Below are positions 53,393-63,999 of a DNA stretch of 64,000 nt, in pieces. Every line of letters begins with the position of its first letter. The stretch's first letter is position 1. This DNA is from Pseudomonas entomophila. GTDB taxonomy: Bacteria; Pseudomonadota; Gammaproteobacteria; Pseudomonadales; Pseudomonadaceae. A program made the position numbers and the translations under genes. The notes under the pieces were generated by a model, which saw only the letters and a program-made list of their open reading frames with translations, searched no databases and had not been told where the DNA came from. The stretch lies in contig NZ_CP070982.1 in assembly GCF_018417595.1 (NCBI RefSeq), positions 3,430,001 through 3,494,000 on the forward strand, in the 5' to 3' direction.

Positions 53393-54208
53393 ATGAAACA
53401 CAACATTCTCCTTGTTGCCGTCTGTGCAGCCCTGCTTCAAGCGTGCACCCCGGCTTCCACTTCCCATGAAGGGTCGCCTTCCATGCCCACCACCTCCTCG
53501 TCTGTAGCAGCCCAGCCCGCACTTTCGGCCTACTACTGGAACCTGGTATCGGCCAACGATGCTTCCGGCAATCCCATCGCTGGCCTGGACAAAGGCATCG
53601 AACGCAAGCTGCGCCTGAACTTCGTCGAGCAGAGGCTCAACATCAGCGGTGGCTGCAACAGCCAGTTCGGCGGCTACAGCTACCAGGACGGAGTACTGAA
53701 GGTGCAGCCACTCGCCTCGACCCTGATGGCCTGCGACAAGCGCCTGATGGACCTGGATGCCCAGGTCGGCCGCCTGTTCAAGGGCGACCTGCGCACGGCC
53801 ATCACCACGACCGGCCCGGAGCCGGTGCTGCAGCTGACTGCTCAGGACGGTTCGGTACTGAAGTTCCAGGGTGAAGCCACCCCAGAAACCCGCTACGGGA
53901 GCAAGGGCGAGATCAAGTTCCTGGAAGTCGCGGCCAAGTCCGTCAAGTGCAGCCACCCGCTGATCCCGAACTACCAGTGCCTGCAAGTGCGCGAGCGCCG
54001 CTATGACGACGCCGGCCTGCAATTGCCAAACCAAGATGCCTGGCATCCGCTGTACCAGTCCATCGAGGGCTATGAGCACCATGACGGCGTGCGCACCGTA
54101 CTGCGGGTCAAGCAGTACGCGTGGAAGAACCCGCCCGCCGACGCACCGTCGCACGTCTATGTGCTTGACCTGGTAGTCGAGCAGGACGCCTCGGGCAAGG
54201 GCAAGTAA
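53393..54208 (+). CDS. META plus DUF4377 domain lipoprotein
   Basis: A 271-residue protein. The signal peptide ends in the lipobox LQAC (near residue 17). Residues about 45-160 form a META (HslJ-like) domain (YYWNLVSANDASGNPI, LNISGGCNSQFGGYS, STLMACDKRLMDLD). Residues about 175-265 form a DUF4377 domain (LEVAAKSVKCSH, CLQVRERRYD). It is probably a stress-related envelope lipoprotein. A perfect inverted repeat follows the stop. Confidence 0.85.
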   Translation: MKHNILLVAVCAALLQACTPASTSHEGSPSMPTTSSSVAAQPALSAYYWNLVSANDASGNPIAGLDKGIERKLRLNFVEQRLNISGGCNSQFGGYSYQDGVLKVQPLASTLMACDKRLMDLDAQVGRLFKGDLRTAITTTGPEPVLQLTAQDGSVLKFQGEATPETRYGSKGEIKFLEVAAKSVKCSHPLIPNYQCLQVRERRYDDAGLQLPNQDAWHPLYQSIEGYEHHDGVRTVLRVKQYAWKNPPADAPSHVYVLDLVVEQDASGKGK

Positions 54209-54218
54209 GCGCACCGTT

Positions 54219-54250
54219 GGTTGCAGGCCGATAGCAATCTGCCTGCAACC
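54219..54250 (+). terminator. Hairpin after the META lipoprotein gene
   Basis: GGTTGCAGGC pairs perfectly with GCCTGCAACC, 11 nt after the stop codon. Only a weak T-content follows, so the termination role is probable but not certain. Confidence 0.6.
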
Positions 54251-54546
54251 TGATAATCATACCGAGCAGTCATCCGATCTGCGCACGTGGTCGATGCCTG
54301 TGATGAAAGAGCATGGGATCAGCCGTCAGTCCCCATACAACTGTCTTCATACCTATGCGACAATGCGCGCAATGTTCGGCCTCAACCCCCGCATTTTTCG
54401 CCCAACAGCTCGGGCACTGCGTGCAAATGCGCTCATCGGCGCATGCACGCTGGATTGACTCGTCCAACGACTGGCAGGAGCACGAAACACTCCAGATTGG
54501 TCCGTAGCTGCTAAGACGCCACGTAAGTTATTGATAGGTAAGCGCA
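54251..54546. other. Gap upstream of ybiT
   Basis: A stretch of about 300 nt. Between 54270 and 54467 both strands are open: the minus strand reads CTQCPSCWAKNAG and HCAHC, which looks like a zinc ribbon, but its start would be TTG without a ribosome site. Otherwise nothing is recognised apart from the ybiT ribosome site. Confidence 0.5.
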
Positions 54547-56133
54547 TTGATCTCCACTGCTAATATCACCATGCAGTTCGGCTCCAAGCCGCTGTTCGAG
54601 AACGTCTCGGTCAAATTCAACAACGGCAACCGCTACGGCCTGATCGGCGCCAACGGTTGCGGCAAGTCGACCTTCATGAAGATCCTCGGCGGCGACCTTG
54701 AGCCGTCCGGCGGCCAGGTGATGCTCGAGCCGAACACCCGCCTGGGCAAGCTGCGCCAGGATCAGTTCGCCTATGAAGAATTCACCGTGATCGACACCGT
54801 GATCATGGGCCACGAGCAACTGTGGAAGGTCAAGGCCGAGCGCGACCGCATCTACTCGCTGGCGGAAATGACCGAAGAAGACGGCATGGCTGTCGCCGAG
54901 CTGGAAACCGAGTTCGCCGAGATGGACGGCTACACCGCCGAATCCCGCGCCGGCGAACTGCTGCTGGGCCTGGGCATCCCCCTGGAACAACACTTCGGCC
55001 CGATGAGCGAAGTGGCCCCAGGCTGGAAACTGCGCGTGCTGCTGGCCCAGGCGCTGTTCTCCGACCCGGACGTGCTGCTGCTCGACGAACCAACCAACCA
55101 CCTGGACATCAACACCATCCGCTGGCTGGAAACGATCCTCACGGCGCGTAACAGCACCATGATCATCATTTCCCACGACCGTCACTTCCTCAACAGCGTC
55201 TGCACCCACATGGCCGACCTGGACTACGGCGAGCTGCGCGTGTTCCCGGGCAACTACGACGAGTACATGACCGCGGCCACCCAGGCCCGCGAGCAGCTGC
55301 TGTCGGACAACGCCAAGAAGAAAGCCCAGATCGCCGAGCTGCAGACCTTCGTCAGCCGCTTCTCGGCCAACGCCTCCAAAGCCAAGCAAGCCACCTCGCG
55401 CGCCAAGCAGATCGACAAGATCCAGCTGGCCGAGGTCAAACCCTCGAGCCGGGTCAGCCCGTTCATCCGCTTCGAGCAGACCAAGAAACTGCACCGCCAG
55501 GCCGTCACCGTCGAGAAGATGGCCAAGGCCTTCGACGACAAGGTGCTGTTCAAGGACTTCAGCTTCGCCATCGAAGCCGGTGAGCGCGTGGCGATCATCG
55601 GCCCCAACGGCATCGGCAAGACTACCCTGCTGCGTACCCTGGTCGGTGAAATGACCCCGGACAAGGGCGAAGTGAAGTGGACCGACAGCGCCGAAGTGGG
55701 CTACTACGCCCAGGACCACGCCCACGACTTCGAGGACGACGTCACCCTGTTCGACTGGATGGGCCAGTGGACCAGCGGTGAGCAGGTGATCCGCGGTACT
55801 CTCGGGCGCATGCTGTTCTCCAACGACGAGATCCTCAAGTCGGTGAAGGTGATTTCCGGTGGTGAACAGGGCCGCATGCTGTTCGGCAAGCTGATCCTGC
55901 AGAAACCCAACGTGCTGGTGATGGACGAACCGACCAACCACCTGGACATGGAGTCGATCGAAGCGCTGAACCTGGCGCTGGAGAACTACCCGGGCACCCT
56001 GCTGTTCGTCAGCCATGACCGGGAGTTCGTATCGTCGCTGGCTACCCGCATCATCGAGCTGACGCCTGACGGGGTGGTGGACTTCAGCGGGACTTACGAC
56101 GATTACCTGCGTAGTCAGGGTGTGCTGGTCTGA
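54547..56133 (+). CDS. ybiT: ABC-F family ATPase YbiT
   Basis: A 528-residue cytosolic ABC-F protein with two ATPase domains and no membrane segments. The first domain has [10 protein letters not shown], the second [10 protein letters not shown]; both have [11 protein letters not shown] / [11 protein letters not shown]alker B motifs. The linker and the ending YDDYLRSQG follow E. coli YbiT closely. ABC-F proteins act on ribosomes; some give antibiotic resistance. The start is TTG at 54547, with AGGTAAG upstream; it gives [19 protein letters not shown], the normal N-terminus. Confidence 0.95.
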   Translation: MISTANITMQFGSKPLFENVSVKFNNGNRYGLIGANGCGKSTFMKILGGDLEPSGGQVMLEPNTRLGKLRQDQFAYEEFTVIDTVIMGHEQLWKVKAERDRIYSLAEMTEEDGMAVAELETEFAEMDGYTAESRAGELLLGLGIPLEQHFGPMSEVAPGWKLRVLLAQALFSDPDVLLLDEPTNHLDINTIRWLETILTARNSTMIIISHDRHFLNSVCTHMADLDYGELRVFPGNYDEYMTAATQAREQLLSDNAKKKAQIAELQTFVSRFSANASKAKQATSRAKQIDKIQLAEVKPSSRVSPFIRFEQTKKLHRQAVTVEKMAKAFDDKVLFKDFSFAIEAGERVAIIGPNGIGKTTLLRTLVGEMTPDKGEVKWTDSAEVGYYAQDHAHDFEDDVTLFDWMGQWTSGEQVIRGTLGRMLFSNDEILKSVKVISGGEQGRMLFGKLILQKPNVLVMDEPTNHLDMESIEALNLALENYPGTLLFVSHDREFVSSLATRIIELTPDGVVDFSGTYDDYLRSQGVLV

Positions 56134-56167
56134 CCTGACGCCATGGTTGTCGCGTAGCGTGATCCGA

Positions 56168-56193
56168 CCGTTCGCCGGCAAGCCGGCGAACGG
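56168..56193. terminator. Perfect palindrome between convergent ybiT and haemagglutinin genes
   Basis: CCGTTCGCCGGC and GCCGGCGAACGG pair exactly around AA. It lies between the two stops and could end transcription from both sides. The core resembles one REP subtype (compare the hairpin at 18859-18892). Confidence 0.75.
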
Positions 56194-56199
56194 CCCCAC

Positions 56200-59100
56200 T
56201 CAAAGTAACAGGTTGCCCCGCTCCTCCTCGGTCAACTGGGCTTTCGCCCGTTCATCCAGCGCACCGGCCCCCAGCACCTGCACCGGGCTCTGGCGGCTGT
56301 ACTGCGGGTTGAGGCTCGCCCCGTCCTGCCCCGGCACCAACCGCTCCCCACCAAAGCCCAACACCTGCACGGTAATCACCGACGGCTGCCGCGCCCTGGC
56401 GGCCGATTGTTGTTGACGGCCAACCTCCTCCGCCGCCTGGGTGGCCGATGAAGCCGCCGCGCTGGCCGAGGCGATCGCCCCGGTGTTCACCGAAGCCACC
56501 ACCGGCATGCCTTTGGTATCGCCCTGGACCTGGATGTTGGCGGCGTTGACCACCTGCAACGCGGCGATGTTGACGTTGCCCGACACGCGAATCCCCGCCT
56601 CGCCGGCATCGATGGTGCCCAACGGCGCGATCAGGTCGATGTCGCCCGGCGGCACCTCGGCGATCGGGTTGAGCGTGGCGATACCGGCACCGGTGCTGGG
56701 TACGCTCGGCGCCAGGCCGACGTTGCCCCACAGGTCGTAGGTACGCTTGGGCGGGGTGTAGACCACGGTGGTCTTCGAGCCGCGGCCGGCGTTGATGTCA
56801 CCGGTGGCCGACCAGCCGAGGATCGAGCCGCCGAAGGTGGTCATGATGCGGCTCTGGCCAAGCAGGATGCTGCCCTGGGCATAAAGTTGAATATCGCCGC
56901 TGCCCTGGGTGATCACCCCGGCACTGGCAGGCGGTGCCTCGCCCTCGACGCCGAACACCTGCTGGCCGCCCGGGGTCAGCACCTGGATATCGCCACCGAA
57001 GTCGGTGTGGATGCCGGCACCTGCGTAGAACGTGGCGTTGCCGCCGTAGAGGATCGGATTGCCGGCCACATCCCGTTCGGGGAACAGTGCGGCAATGGCC
57101 TGGCGCCCGCGCAGGTAGCTGCCGGTGCGCGGGCCGTCGAGGTCGTTGTACTCACGCCCGCCTTCACGCAGTTCGGCGAAATACACCTGGCGGGCGAAGA
57201 TGCGCTGCTGCTCGCTCGGCAGCGTGGCAAACAATGCCCGGGCCGCTTCGCCATCACCCTCGAAGGCGAAGCGCTCGCGCAACCAGGCCTGCAACGCCTG
57301 CTCGTAGACCTTCACCACCTTGTCCGGTTGCCCACTCAACGGCTGCGAGGGGTTGGCCTGGCGCGCCGGGTCCAGGTAGCGCCGCAGCAAGCCGGCATAG
57401 TCCGGCCCCTGCCTGCCTGCGCCGACAATCAGCGCGATGGAGGCGCCATCGCTGCCTGTGTCGCCGCCGCCGACCCGGCCGATGCTGTTGATCGCCGCTT
57501 CCTGGTACAACGAACCCACGCCCTGCCCCGACTGGAACAGGTTGCGCCCGGCCACCACTTCCAGCAGCCCGGGGCCTGCGACGTTGAAGGTGCTCAGGCG
57601 AATATCGCGCCCCGCGCTGACCAACGACACATCATTGCGGTCAGCGTGGATGATCAAGTTGCCGGTGGATTGCACCAAGCCCTGGTTGCTGAACCGCGCA
57701 TGGGCCAGCGTGCTCGGTGCATCGCGCCGCCCGCCCAGGGGCACGCCGGCATTGACGATGTCGCGCCCGGCCATGATCCGCGTGGGCCCTGCGCCCTGGT
57801 ACAGCTTCAGGCCGCTGCCGGTGAAAGTGATCAGCTCGCCGGTGTTCAGGCCGACGATGTCGCCCTGCAACGCATAGAAGCGCGAAGGTGCACGCGGATC
57901 CGCCCCCGCGAGCGAGTAGGTGTTCAAGCCATAGCTGTACAACGGGAAGCTGCCCCGTTCGCCGGCCAGGTCACCATGCAGGTTGCCGGCCTTGACCTGG
58001 CCACTGGTCAACCGGCCCAGGAACGCCGGACGCTCCGGTGTGGCGACCGGTGTGCTGTCGGTGCCGGCCTGGCTGATCACGTAGCCACCGGCGTAGATCG
58101 AGTTGCCGGCCAGCAGTTGCAGTTCGCTGTTGGCCGACGGCGCGGTCATCAATGAGTAGGGTGAGCTCTGGGCAATGCCGATGTCAGCGGCGGAGCTGCC
58201 GTAGTACAGGCTGCCATTGGCCGCGACCGCGCGCAGGGCGGTCGGATAGAACAGGCGCCCACCGTCGAGCGACAGGTTGACGCTGGCACTTCTGCTTTCG
58301 TACGGCGCCACCACCGGCACCAGGTTGCCGCCCGCGCTGAGCAGGTCGACCGAGGTGTCCGCTCGCCACAGCGAGAACCAACTGAAGCCATCGGCCTTGT
58401 AGGCCCGGCCATCGTCGCCCGTGAACGGCGACGTGTTGTACTGCGCCACCCGGCCGGCATCGCCGACTCCTTGCACCACCACATCGCCACGCGCCTGCAG
58501 GCGCACCGCACTGTCGCCCGGCGCCAACAGCAACCCGCCAAGCGCGCTGGCGCGAGTGGCGGTGTAAGGGTCGTAGGCGCGGGACTCGTGGGTATCGTGG
58601 AAGCTGTTGTAGCTGCCGTACTGCTGCTGGATCACCCCGACACTCGCCGCCTCGACGCCCAGGGCGCCGCGCAGGTTGACCAGGGCACCGGCCAGGTCCG
58701 CATTGGCCTTGGCGGCCTCGACTGCGGCCAGCCCCGGGTTGAGGCCGCCGCCCACGCGCAGGTCCAGGTCGCCGCCACCGGTCTGCACCACCTGACCATC
58801 GGCAGCGACCCGTCCGCTGCTGGCCACCACCAGGTTCAGGCCCTGGCTGCGCTCGATGGTGGACAGCTGCGCGCCGCTGGCCTGCAGCAAACCCGCATCC
58901 CCCGCCACCGAGACGGCCAGGTTGCCGCCGCCCAAGGTACCGATGCCGGTGAACCCGACCAGCCACGGGTCGACGGGGTCTGCGCCAGGCTTCTGCGCAT
59001 AGGTGCCGAAGTTGATGCCCCAGGCGGCCGGCGTTCCCGCCGCGCGCTGGCCCTGACGCCACAGCCAGCTACCGACGGCGGCCGTGGCCTGCTGAGGACG

Positions 59101-62100
59101 AACGCCGCCCGCCTCCTGTTTGCCGACCATCAGGTTGCCGGTCAGGTTGCCACCTGCCTCGATGCGCACGTTACCGCCCTGCTCGGGGTACCAGGCACGG
59201 AAATGCTGCGCGGTCACCGCCTCATAAGTGGCGCCGGGCGCGCCCAGCAGCGAGCCGTCGGCTTGCTGGCCGCGGGCGATCAGGTACGGATCGCGACCAT
59301 CGACGAGCATCGGCGGGGCCTGGGTGCCGGCGGTATAGACGCCGAACAGCGAATCCATGCGCCAGTCGCCGGCACTGATCAGGTCCAGGTCGCCGGTGCC
59401 GGTACGCAGCACGCTGAACAACTGGGTGGTCGGCGTGACCACGATGCGTTCGGGCTCGGGCTTCGGCTGGCCGGGGTCGTCGATTTCACGGCACCAGTCG
59501 GGCACCAGCTGGCAGAACACCAGCTGGTCCTCGGTCACCGGATCGCCAGCCGGGAAGCCTGCGCCGTTGTCCGGCGCCCAGACGATGAGCTTCTTCGGCG
59601 GCGCGGCCACGCACCAGTCGGGAACCAATTCGCAGAACACCAGTTGGTCTTCGGTTACCGGGTCGCCGGCCGGGAAGCCCGCGCCATTGTCCGGTGCCCA
59701 GACCATGCCGGTGCCCGGCGCAGGGCCGCCGCCACCGGTCTTGACCTGGCCGGCGATGTAATGCTGGTCGGCCAGGCGCAGTAGGCCGGCATCCGGCTCC
59801 GGACGGGTCAGGCGATTGTCGGCGGCGTCCAGGTCGGCACCGGCCACCAGGCGCATCGACCACGATTGCGAGCCCTGCGGCAACATCTGCGCCAGCGCCC
59901 AGTTGCGGCCCTGCTGGCCATTGACCCTGGGGCGCAACTCGACCAGGTCGACGCCTTCGGCCAGTTTCACCTCGGTGCCGGCCGGCAGCCGGGAACCGGC
60001 GGCCAGCGGCAAGGCCCCCCGCTGGCCGAGGCCGCCCTCGGGCAAGGTGATGCCCTTGTTCCAGGTGCCGCCCTGCACCGTCACCGCCACCGGCAGGCGG
60101 CTGCCGGCTTCCAGGCGGCTGCCCTGGGCCAGGGTGACCGCCTCCTTGAGCAAGGTACCGGCGGTGTACTGCAGGTTGCCCGCCTTGTCGTACACCGCCG
60201 CGTCGAGCACGGTGCCGGCAGGCAGGTCCAGCGCCGCCGCCAGGTACAGCGCGCTGGGCAGGCGGGTGTTGGCCGACAAGGTGGTGTCGGCGAACGGCAG
60301 GTCGAAATTGAGCACGCTGCCGCCCGGGTAGCGCGTGCCTTCAGCCAGTTCGACACCGCCGCGCGGGATCACCAGGTCGCTGTCGAAGGGCTGCTTGCCC
60401 GGCAGCAGCAACCAGCCACGGCCATCCATGCGCGCCTCGTCGCTGGCGAACTCCGGCGGCGCGAAACCGTCGTTGATGCTGCCGTAGATCTCCAGGTTGC
60501 CGCCGGCACGCAGCACCAGGTTGCCGACCTCGCCCGAGCCATAGGCCAGGGTTTTCTGGAAGGCCGGGTTGAGGCTGGCGTAGCGATGGCCGGACAGGTC
60601 CAGGTCGCCCTGGACGATCAGGTCGGTAGCGCTGTCGACGGTGGCGATCTCCACCCCCGGGCGCAGGTGCAAGGCCTGGGCATAGGTGCTGTTGTTCAGC
60701 CCGGCCAGGCGGTTGTCGAGCAGGTCGCGGTTACCCAGCAGGGCATTGATGAACAACTCGCTGCGCTGGTGCTTGGCATCGAGGTAGGCCTGGTCGATGG
60801 ACTGGAACGGCCTGCCACTGGCCGCGACACCGCCCGTGGGCGCGTCGGTGTAGCGCTGGCTGCCCACCACCGCGATGCTGCGCGCCCCGAGAATGTTCAA
60901 CGGCCCACGGGCTTCGATGGCGATGTCACCGGCGATATCGCTTGCCAGCCTTGGGGCGGTCAGTTGCAAAGTACCGAGTGCGCGTCCGTCATGCTGGCCG
61001 GGGCCGCTGCCGGTGCTGGCCGTGGTGCCATGGCGCAGGTCGAAGGTCGCCCCGCTGGCCAGGGTCAGTTGCCCGTTGCCACTGTTCAGCTCGATCAATG
61101 CCCGGTTCGGCGCCTCGATGATCGCGCCACGGCTGTCGACCCGCAGCACGCTGCCATGGGCGTCCAGCTGGCCGTTGCCGGTCACGGTCAGGCCCTGTTT
61201 GGCGGCCAGGCGGATGCTGCCGACCTGCTCGCCGCTGGCATCGACCCGGCCGGCGACGGTCAGTTGGCCATTGTCGAGGGAAACGCTGATTTCATGGGCC
61301 TTGAGCTCGTTGCCGATCACCAGGTCGCCCTGCCGGATCTGGAACGCTCGGCCGCCGAACACCTGGTCACGGTTCAGGCGCTGATTGAGGCCGGCGAAGT
61401 CGTCCAGTTGCCGGGCGCGGATGTCCACCACGCCCTGGGCATAGGGCACCAGGGTGCCGCCGGCGTTGTAGCTGCCACTGGCGGCACCCAGGTTCTGCCC
61501 GAGCAGCACGACGCGCCCGCCCCGCTCACCCAGGGCGATCGCGCTCAAGCGCCCGGCGCGGTTGTTGCCGGCGCTCAGGTCGACCTGTGCGCCGGCAGCC
61601 TGGCGAATATCACCGTCGCGGCTGCGCAGCGCCAGGTCGCCGCCCCAGCTGTAGCGGGTCACATCGTTGAATGTCAGGGCACGGCCCGCCAGGTCGATCC
61701 GCGCGTGGTCGCCCAGGCTCAGATCGTCGTTGGCCTCGAGGCTCAGTTTGCCGCTGGGCAGGCTGAACGTACCGTCGATGGACAGGCGCTGGCCGCTCAA
61801 GGCCAGCTCCGCACCCAGGCTGTCACGAACACTGGCCAGGGCCGTGCCACCGCCCAGCACGGTCAGCTGGCCACCGGCGACGATGCGATTGACCGAGCCG
61901 GCGGCGCCGGTCCACAGCGGGGTGCTGACCAGCAGGTCGCCGCCACTGTACTGGAAGCCGCCGTCCACGAACGCGCCGCGCTGGTGATGAACGCGCAGGC
62001 TGCCCTTGTGGTTGGCGCTGATCTGGCGGCTGGCCTGCAGGGTGACGCGGGTGAAGCCCAGCACCTGGCGCGCCATGTCGTCGCTGCCCTGGGGTTGGCT

Positions 62101-63999
62101 GTTGGGGCCATAGCCGAATGCCAGGCTGCCGACCTGGATATCCAACACCCCGTCGCCGCTGCCGGCGCCCCCGGCGATGGGCGTGCCCGGCAAGTGGCGT
62201 GCGCCGTTCCAGATCAGGCTGTCGGTGCGCAGGGTGGCCCGGTCGCTGGCGCTGCCATGGCCGTAGATCGCCGGGGTGCCGAGGAGCAGGTCGTGCAGGC
62301 GATTGCGGCCGGTCTGGCGGTCATAGGTGTCCAGGGCGGTGGTGCCGAAGAAGTTCAGTGAATCGGCGGCCGACAAGCTCAGGGTTTCAAGGGCTGGCAC
62401 GCCGGCCTGGGTGTCGCCGCGCAGCAGGCGGTCGAGCACGCCCTGGTTCAGGGTCAGCCCGTCTCCCAGGGTACCCGACGCCTCGGCGGCCGCCAGGGCC
62501 TCGGCGGAACCGACGTTGATGCGGCCCACCGCCAGCCCCAGGTGCCGGGTCCCGAAACGCACCTGTTCATCCAAGCTGAAGCGCTTGTCGGTGGCGGCGA
62601 ACAGCGAACCTTCCGAATACAGCCGGGCGGTGCCCTGGCAGGCCCCGCTGGGGCAATCGCCGATCAGGATGCTGCCCGGCGCGAAGAGCTGTCCGGCCAC
62701 CGCCGGCAGGACATCGAGCCGCCCGTTGGATACCGCCAGCAGGCCATGCTGGCTGGGATCGATGAGGAAACCGTCATTGGCATCGTAGGGCACCCGACCC
62801 TGGCCCAGGGTGTCGATGGCCGCGCCCTGCTCGACGATGATGCCGCCGCCGCTGCGGCTGGTCGAGAGGAACACCTCGCCCGCCCGCAGTTCAGCACCGG
62901 AGCGCACGCGGATGGCCGTGGTGTTTTCGCTGAGGCCAAGCATGTTGCCGCCCTGGCCATAGTTCACCTCCGGGCGAGCGCCGATGCTCAGGCGCGGTGC
63001 CTTCAGTGCGTTGAGCTCGCTGGCGAGCATCCGCGTCAAGTCAGCCGAGCCGGCCCGGCCGCTGCTCCCGGGGCCAAGGATTTCAAGGTGCTCCGCCCCC
63101 ATCACCGTCGCGCTGCCCGGGCGCCCGCCCTCGCTGGCGGAGAAGTTGGCCTGCCCGGCAAACCGCAGGGTGCTGGCCGCATCGTCGTTGGCCCGCAGGC
63201 GCAAGGTCAGCCATTTGCCATCCGCTTCGAGCGCGGCGCGCGGCACGCCCTTGGCTGCGGCATCGGTGGCGACGAAACGGGCATAGGAGGTCTCGTTGTA
63301 CTGGGCATAACGGCGCAAGGTGTCGGCGGCGGTAAGGATGACCTGGCTGGCGAGCGGCTGCCGGATGGTGGTGTTGGCCACCGACAGGCTGCCCGACGTA
63401 CTCCAGGAGCCGTTGCGCATCGCCAGGCTGGTGGCCTGTGGCCCCGCCTGGGCCAAGCCGTTGAGTTCGACGCGGTAGGCGCCAGGCAGCAAGGCGTAGC
63501 TGGCCGGCAGCAAGGTGTAGGTGCCGGCGGCGAGCCCCGGCACGCCGTGGTCGAGGGTGATCCGCTGGCCGATGGCCGGGTCCATCGCGCCGGAGGCACC
63601 GGCCAGGGGCGCATAGTCCGGCGCCAGCCCCGGCACGATGGCGTAGACCGGGTTGCTCGCCAGCGACGGCAGCAACAGGCGGCCATTGTTGTCCAGCTGT
63701 ACCAGCGGGTGGTAGCGCACATCGGTGGAGCCGCCGCGCCCCGAGACAAAGCCCGCACCGGTGAGCTCACCGCCACCGGACAGGTCGATCAGCGCCCCGG
63801 CCTGAACATCCACCTGCCGCGCCCCGAGCATGATGCCGTGGGACGTGTCGCCCGCCGCGCCGAGCAGGTTCACCGCCTTGCCGCCATACAGGTAGCTGAG
63901 CCCGTCGAGGGTGCCACCATATGGCATCTGCAGGCCTGTGGCGCTGACCGAGGTGAGGCTGCCCGGCAGCAACTTCAGCAGTTGCACATCCCCCGCCGA
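56200..63999 (-). CDS. Filamentous-haemagglutinin-like giant exoprotein, N-terminus outside window
   Basis: About 2,600 residues are visible and the frame continues past the end of the window, so the secretion (TPS) domain would be upstream. It is a beta-helical, repeat-rich protein: DLSGGGELTGAG, strings of GNLxLxAGGNL (LVLRAGGNLEIYGS), SGDIQLYAQGSILLGQSRIMTTFGGSI, TGDINAGRGSKTT and PPGDIDLIAPLGTIDAGEAGIRVSGNVNIAALQ (short landmarks DIDLIAPLG, DAGEAGIR). The C-terminal region is of the DUF3739 type found in filamentous haemagglutinins. Two copies of a Cys-containing 32-residue segment lie around 59491-59704. It would be secreted to the surface through a TpsB porin not present here. Likely roles are adhesion or biofilm formation. 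It is convergent with ybiT. Confidence 0.9.
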   Translation of the reverse strand, partial: SAGDVQLLKLLPGSLTSVSATGLQMPYGGTLDGLSYLYGGKAVNLLGAAGDTSHGIMLGARQVDVQAGALIDLSGGGELTGAGFVSGRGGSTDVRYHPLVQLDNNGRLLLPSLASNPVYAIVPGLAPDYAPLAGASGAMDPAIGQRITLDHGVPGLAAGTYTLLPASYALLPGAYRVELNGLAQAGPQATSLAMRNGSWSTSGSLSVANTTIRQPLASQVILTAADTLRRYAQYNETSYARFVATDAAAKGVPRAALEADGKWLTLRLRANDDAASTLRFAGQANFSASEGGRPGSATVMGAEHLEILGPGSSGRAGSADLTRMLASELNALKAPRLSIGARPEVNYGQGGNMLGLSENTTAIRVRSGAELRAGEVFLSTSRSGGGIIVEQGAAIDTLGQGRVPYDANDGFLIDPSQHGLLAVSNGRLDVLPAVAGQLFAPGSILIGDCPSGACQGTARLYSEGSLFAATDKRFSLDEQVRFGTRHLGLAVGRINVGSAEALAAAEASGTLGDGLTLNQGVLDRLLRGDTQAGVPALETLSLSAADSLNFFGTTALDTYDRQTGRNRLHDLLLGTPAIYGHGSASDRATLRTDSLIWNGARHLPGTPIAGGAGSGDGVLDIQVGSLAFGYGPNSQPQGSDDMARQVLGFTRVTLQASRQISANHKGSLRVHHQRGAFVDGGFQYSGGDLLVSTPLWTGAAGSVNRIVAGGQLTVLGGGTALASVRDSLGAELALSGQRLSIDGTFSLPSGKLSLEANDDLSLGDHARIDLAGRALTFNDVTRYSWGGDLALRSRDGDIRQAAGAQVDLSAGNNRAGRLSAIALGERGGRVVLLGQNLGAASGSYNAGGTLVPYAQGVVDIRARQLDDFAGLNQRLNRDQVFGGRAFQIRQGDLVIGNELKAHEISVSLDNGQLTVAGRVDASGEQVGSIRLAAKQGLTVTGNGQLDAHGSVLRVDSRGAIIEAPNRALIELNSGNGQLTLASGATFDLRHGTTASTGSGPGQHDGRALGTLQLTAPRLASDIAGDIAIEARGPLNILGARSIAVVGSQRYTDAPTGGVAASGRPFQSIDQAYLDAKHQRSELFINALLGNRDLLDNRLAGLNNSTYAQALHLRPGVEIATVDSATDLIVQGDLDLSGHRYASLNPAFQKTLAYGSGEVGNLVLRAGGNLEIYGSINDGFAPPEFASDEARMDGRGWLLLPGKQPFDSDLVIPRGGVELAEGTRYPGGSVLNFDLPFADTTLSANTRLPSALYLAAALDLPAGTVLDAAVYDKAGNLQYTAGTLLKEAVTLAQGSRLEAGSRLPVAVTVQGGTWNKGITLPEGGLGQRGALPLAAGSRLPAGTEVKLAEGVDLVELRPRVNGQQGRNWALAQMLPQGSQSWSMRLVAGADLDAADNRLTRPEPDAGLLRLADQHYIAGQVKTGGGGPAPGTGMVWAPDNGAGFPAGDPVTEDQLVFCELVPDWCVAAPPKKLIVWAPDNGAGFPAGDPVTEDQLVFCQLVPDWCREIDDPGQPKPEPERIVVTPTTQLFSVLRTGTGDLDLISAGDWRMDSLFGVYTAGTQAPPMLVDGRDPYLIARGQQADGSLLGAPGATYEAVTAQHFRAWYPEQGGNVRIEAGGNLTGNLMVGKQEAGGVRPQQATAAVGSWLWRQGQRAAGTPAAWGINFGTYAQKPGADPVDPWLVGFTGIGTLGGGNLAVSVAGDAGLLQASGAQLSTIERSQGLNLVVASSGRVAADGQVVQTGGGDLDLRVGGGLNPGLAAVEAAKANADLAGALVNLRGALGVEAASVGVIQQQYGSYNSFHDTHESRAYDPYTATRASALGGLLLAPGDSAVRLQARGDVVVQGVGDAGRVAQYNTSPFTGDDGRAYKADGFSWFSLWRADTSVDLLSAGGNLVPVVAPYESRSASVNLSLDGGRLFYPTALRAVAANGSLYYGSSAADIGIAQSSPYSLMTAPSANSELQLLAGNSIYAGGYVISQAGTDSTPVATPERPAFLGRLTSGQVKAGNLHGDLAGERGSFPLYSYGLNTYSLAGADPRAPSRFYALQGDIVGLNTGELITFTGSGLKLYQGAGPTRIMAGRDIVNAGVPLGGRRDAPSTLAHARFSNQGLVQSTGNLIIHADRNDVSLVSAGRDIRLSTFNVAGPGLLEVVAGRNLFQSGQGVGSLYQEAAINSIGRVGGGDTGSDGASIALIVGAGRQGPDYAGLLRRYLDPARQANPSQPLSGQPDKVVKVYEQALQAWLRERFAFEGDGEAARALFATLPSEQQRIFARQVYFAELREGGREYNDLDGPRTGSYLRGRQAIAALFPERDVAGNPILYGGNATFYAGAGIHTDFGGDIQVLTPGGQQVFGVEGEAPPASAGVITQGSGDIQLYAQGSILLGQSRIMTTFGGSILGWSATGDINAGRGSKTTVVYTPPKRTYDLWGNVGLAPSVPSTGAGIATLNPIAEVPPGDIDLIAPLGTIDAGEAGIRVSGNVNIAALQVVNAANIQVQGDTKGMPVVASVNTGAIASASAAASSATQAAEEVGRQQQSAARARQPSVITVQVLGFGGERLVPGQDGASLNPQYSRQSPVQVLGAGALDERAKAQLTEEERGNLLL
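59491..59704 (-). repeat. Two 94-bp direct repeats within the haemagglutinin gene (period 120 bp)
   Basis: The segment encoding VWAPDNGAGFPAGDP...VFCxLVPDWC occurs twice, at about 59491-59584 and 59611-59704. The proteins match at nearly all positions while the DNA differs at many third positions, so the duplication is old and selected at protein level. Each copy carries two Cys. Confidence 0.9.

Noticed and set aside
54270..54467. Minus-strand frame with CTQCPSC and HCAHC resembling a zinc ribbon
   Set aside because: It would start with TTG without a ribosome site, and the opposite strand is also open; not strong enough to call a gene.
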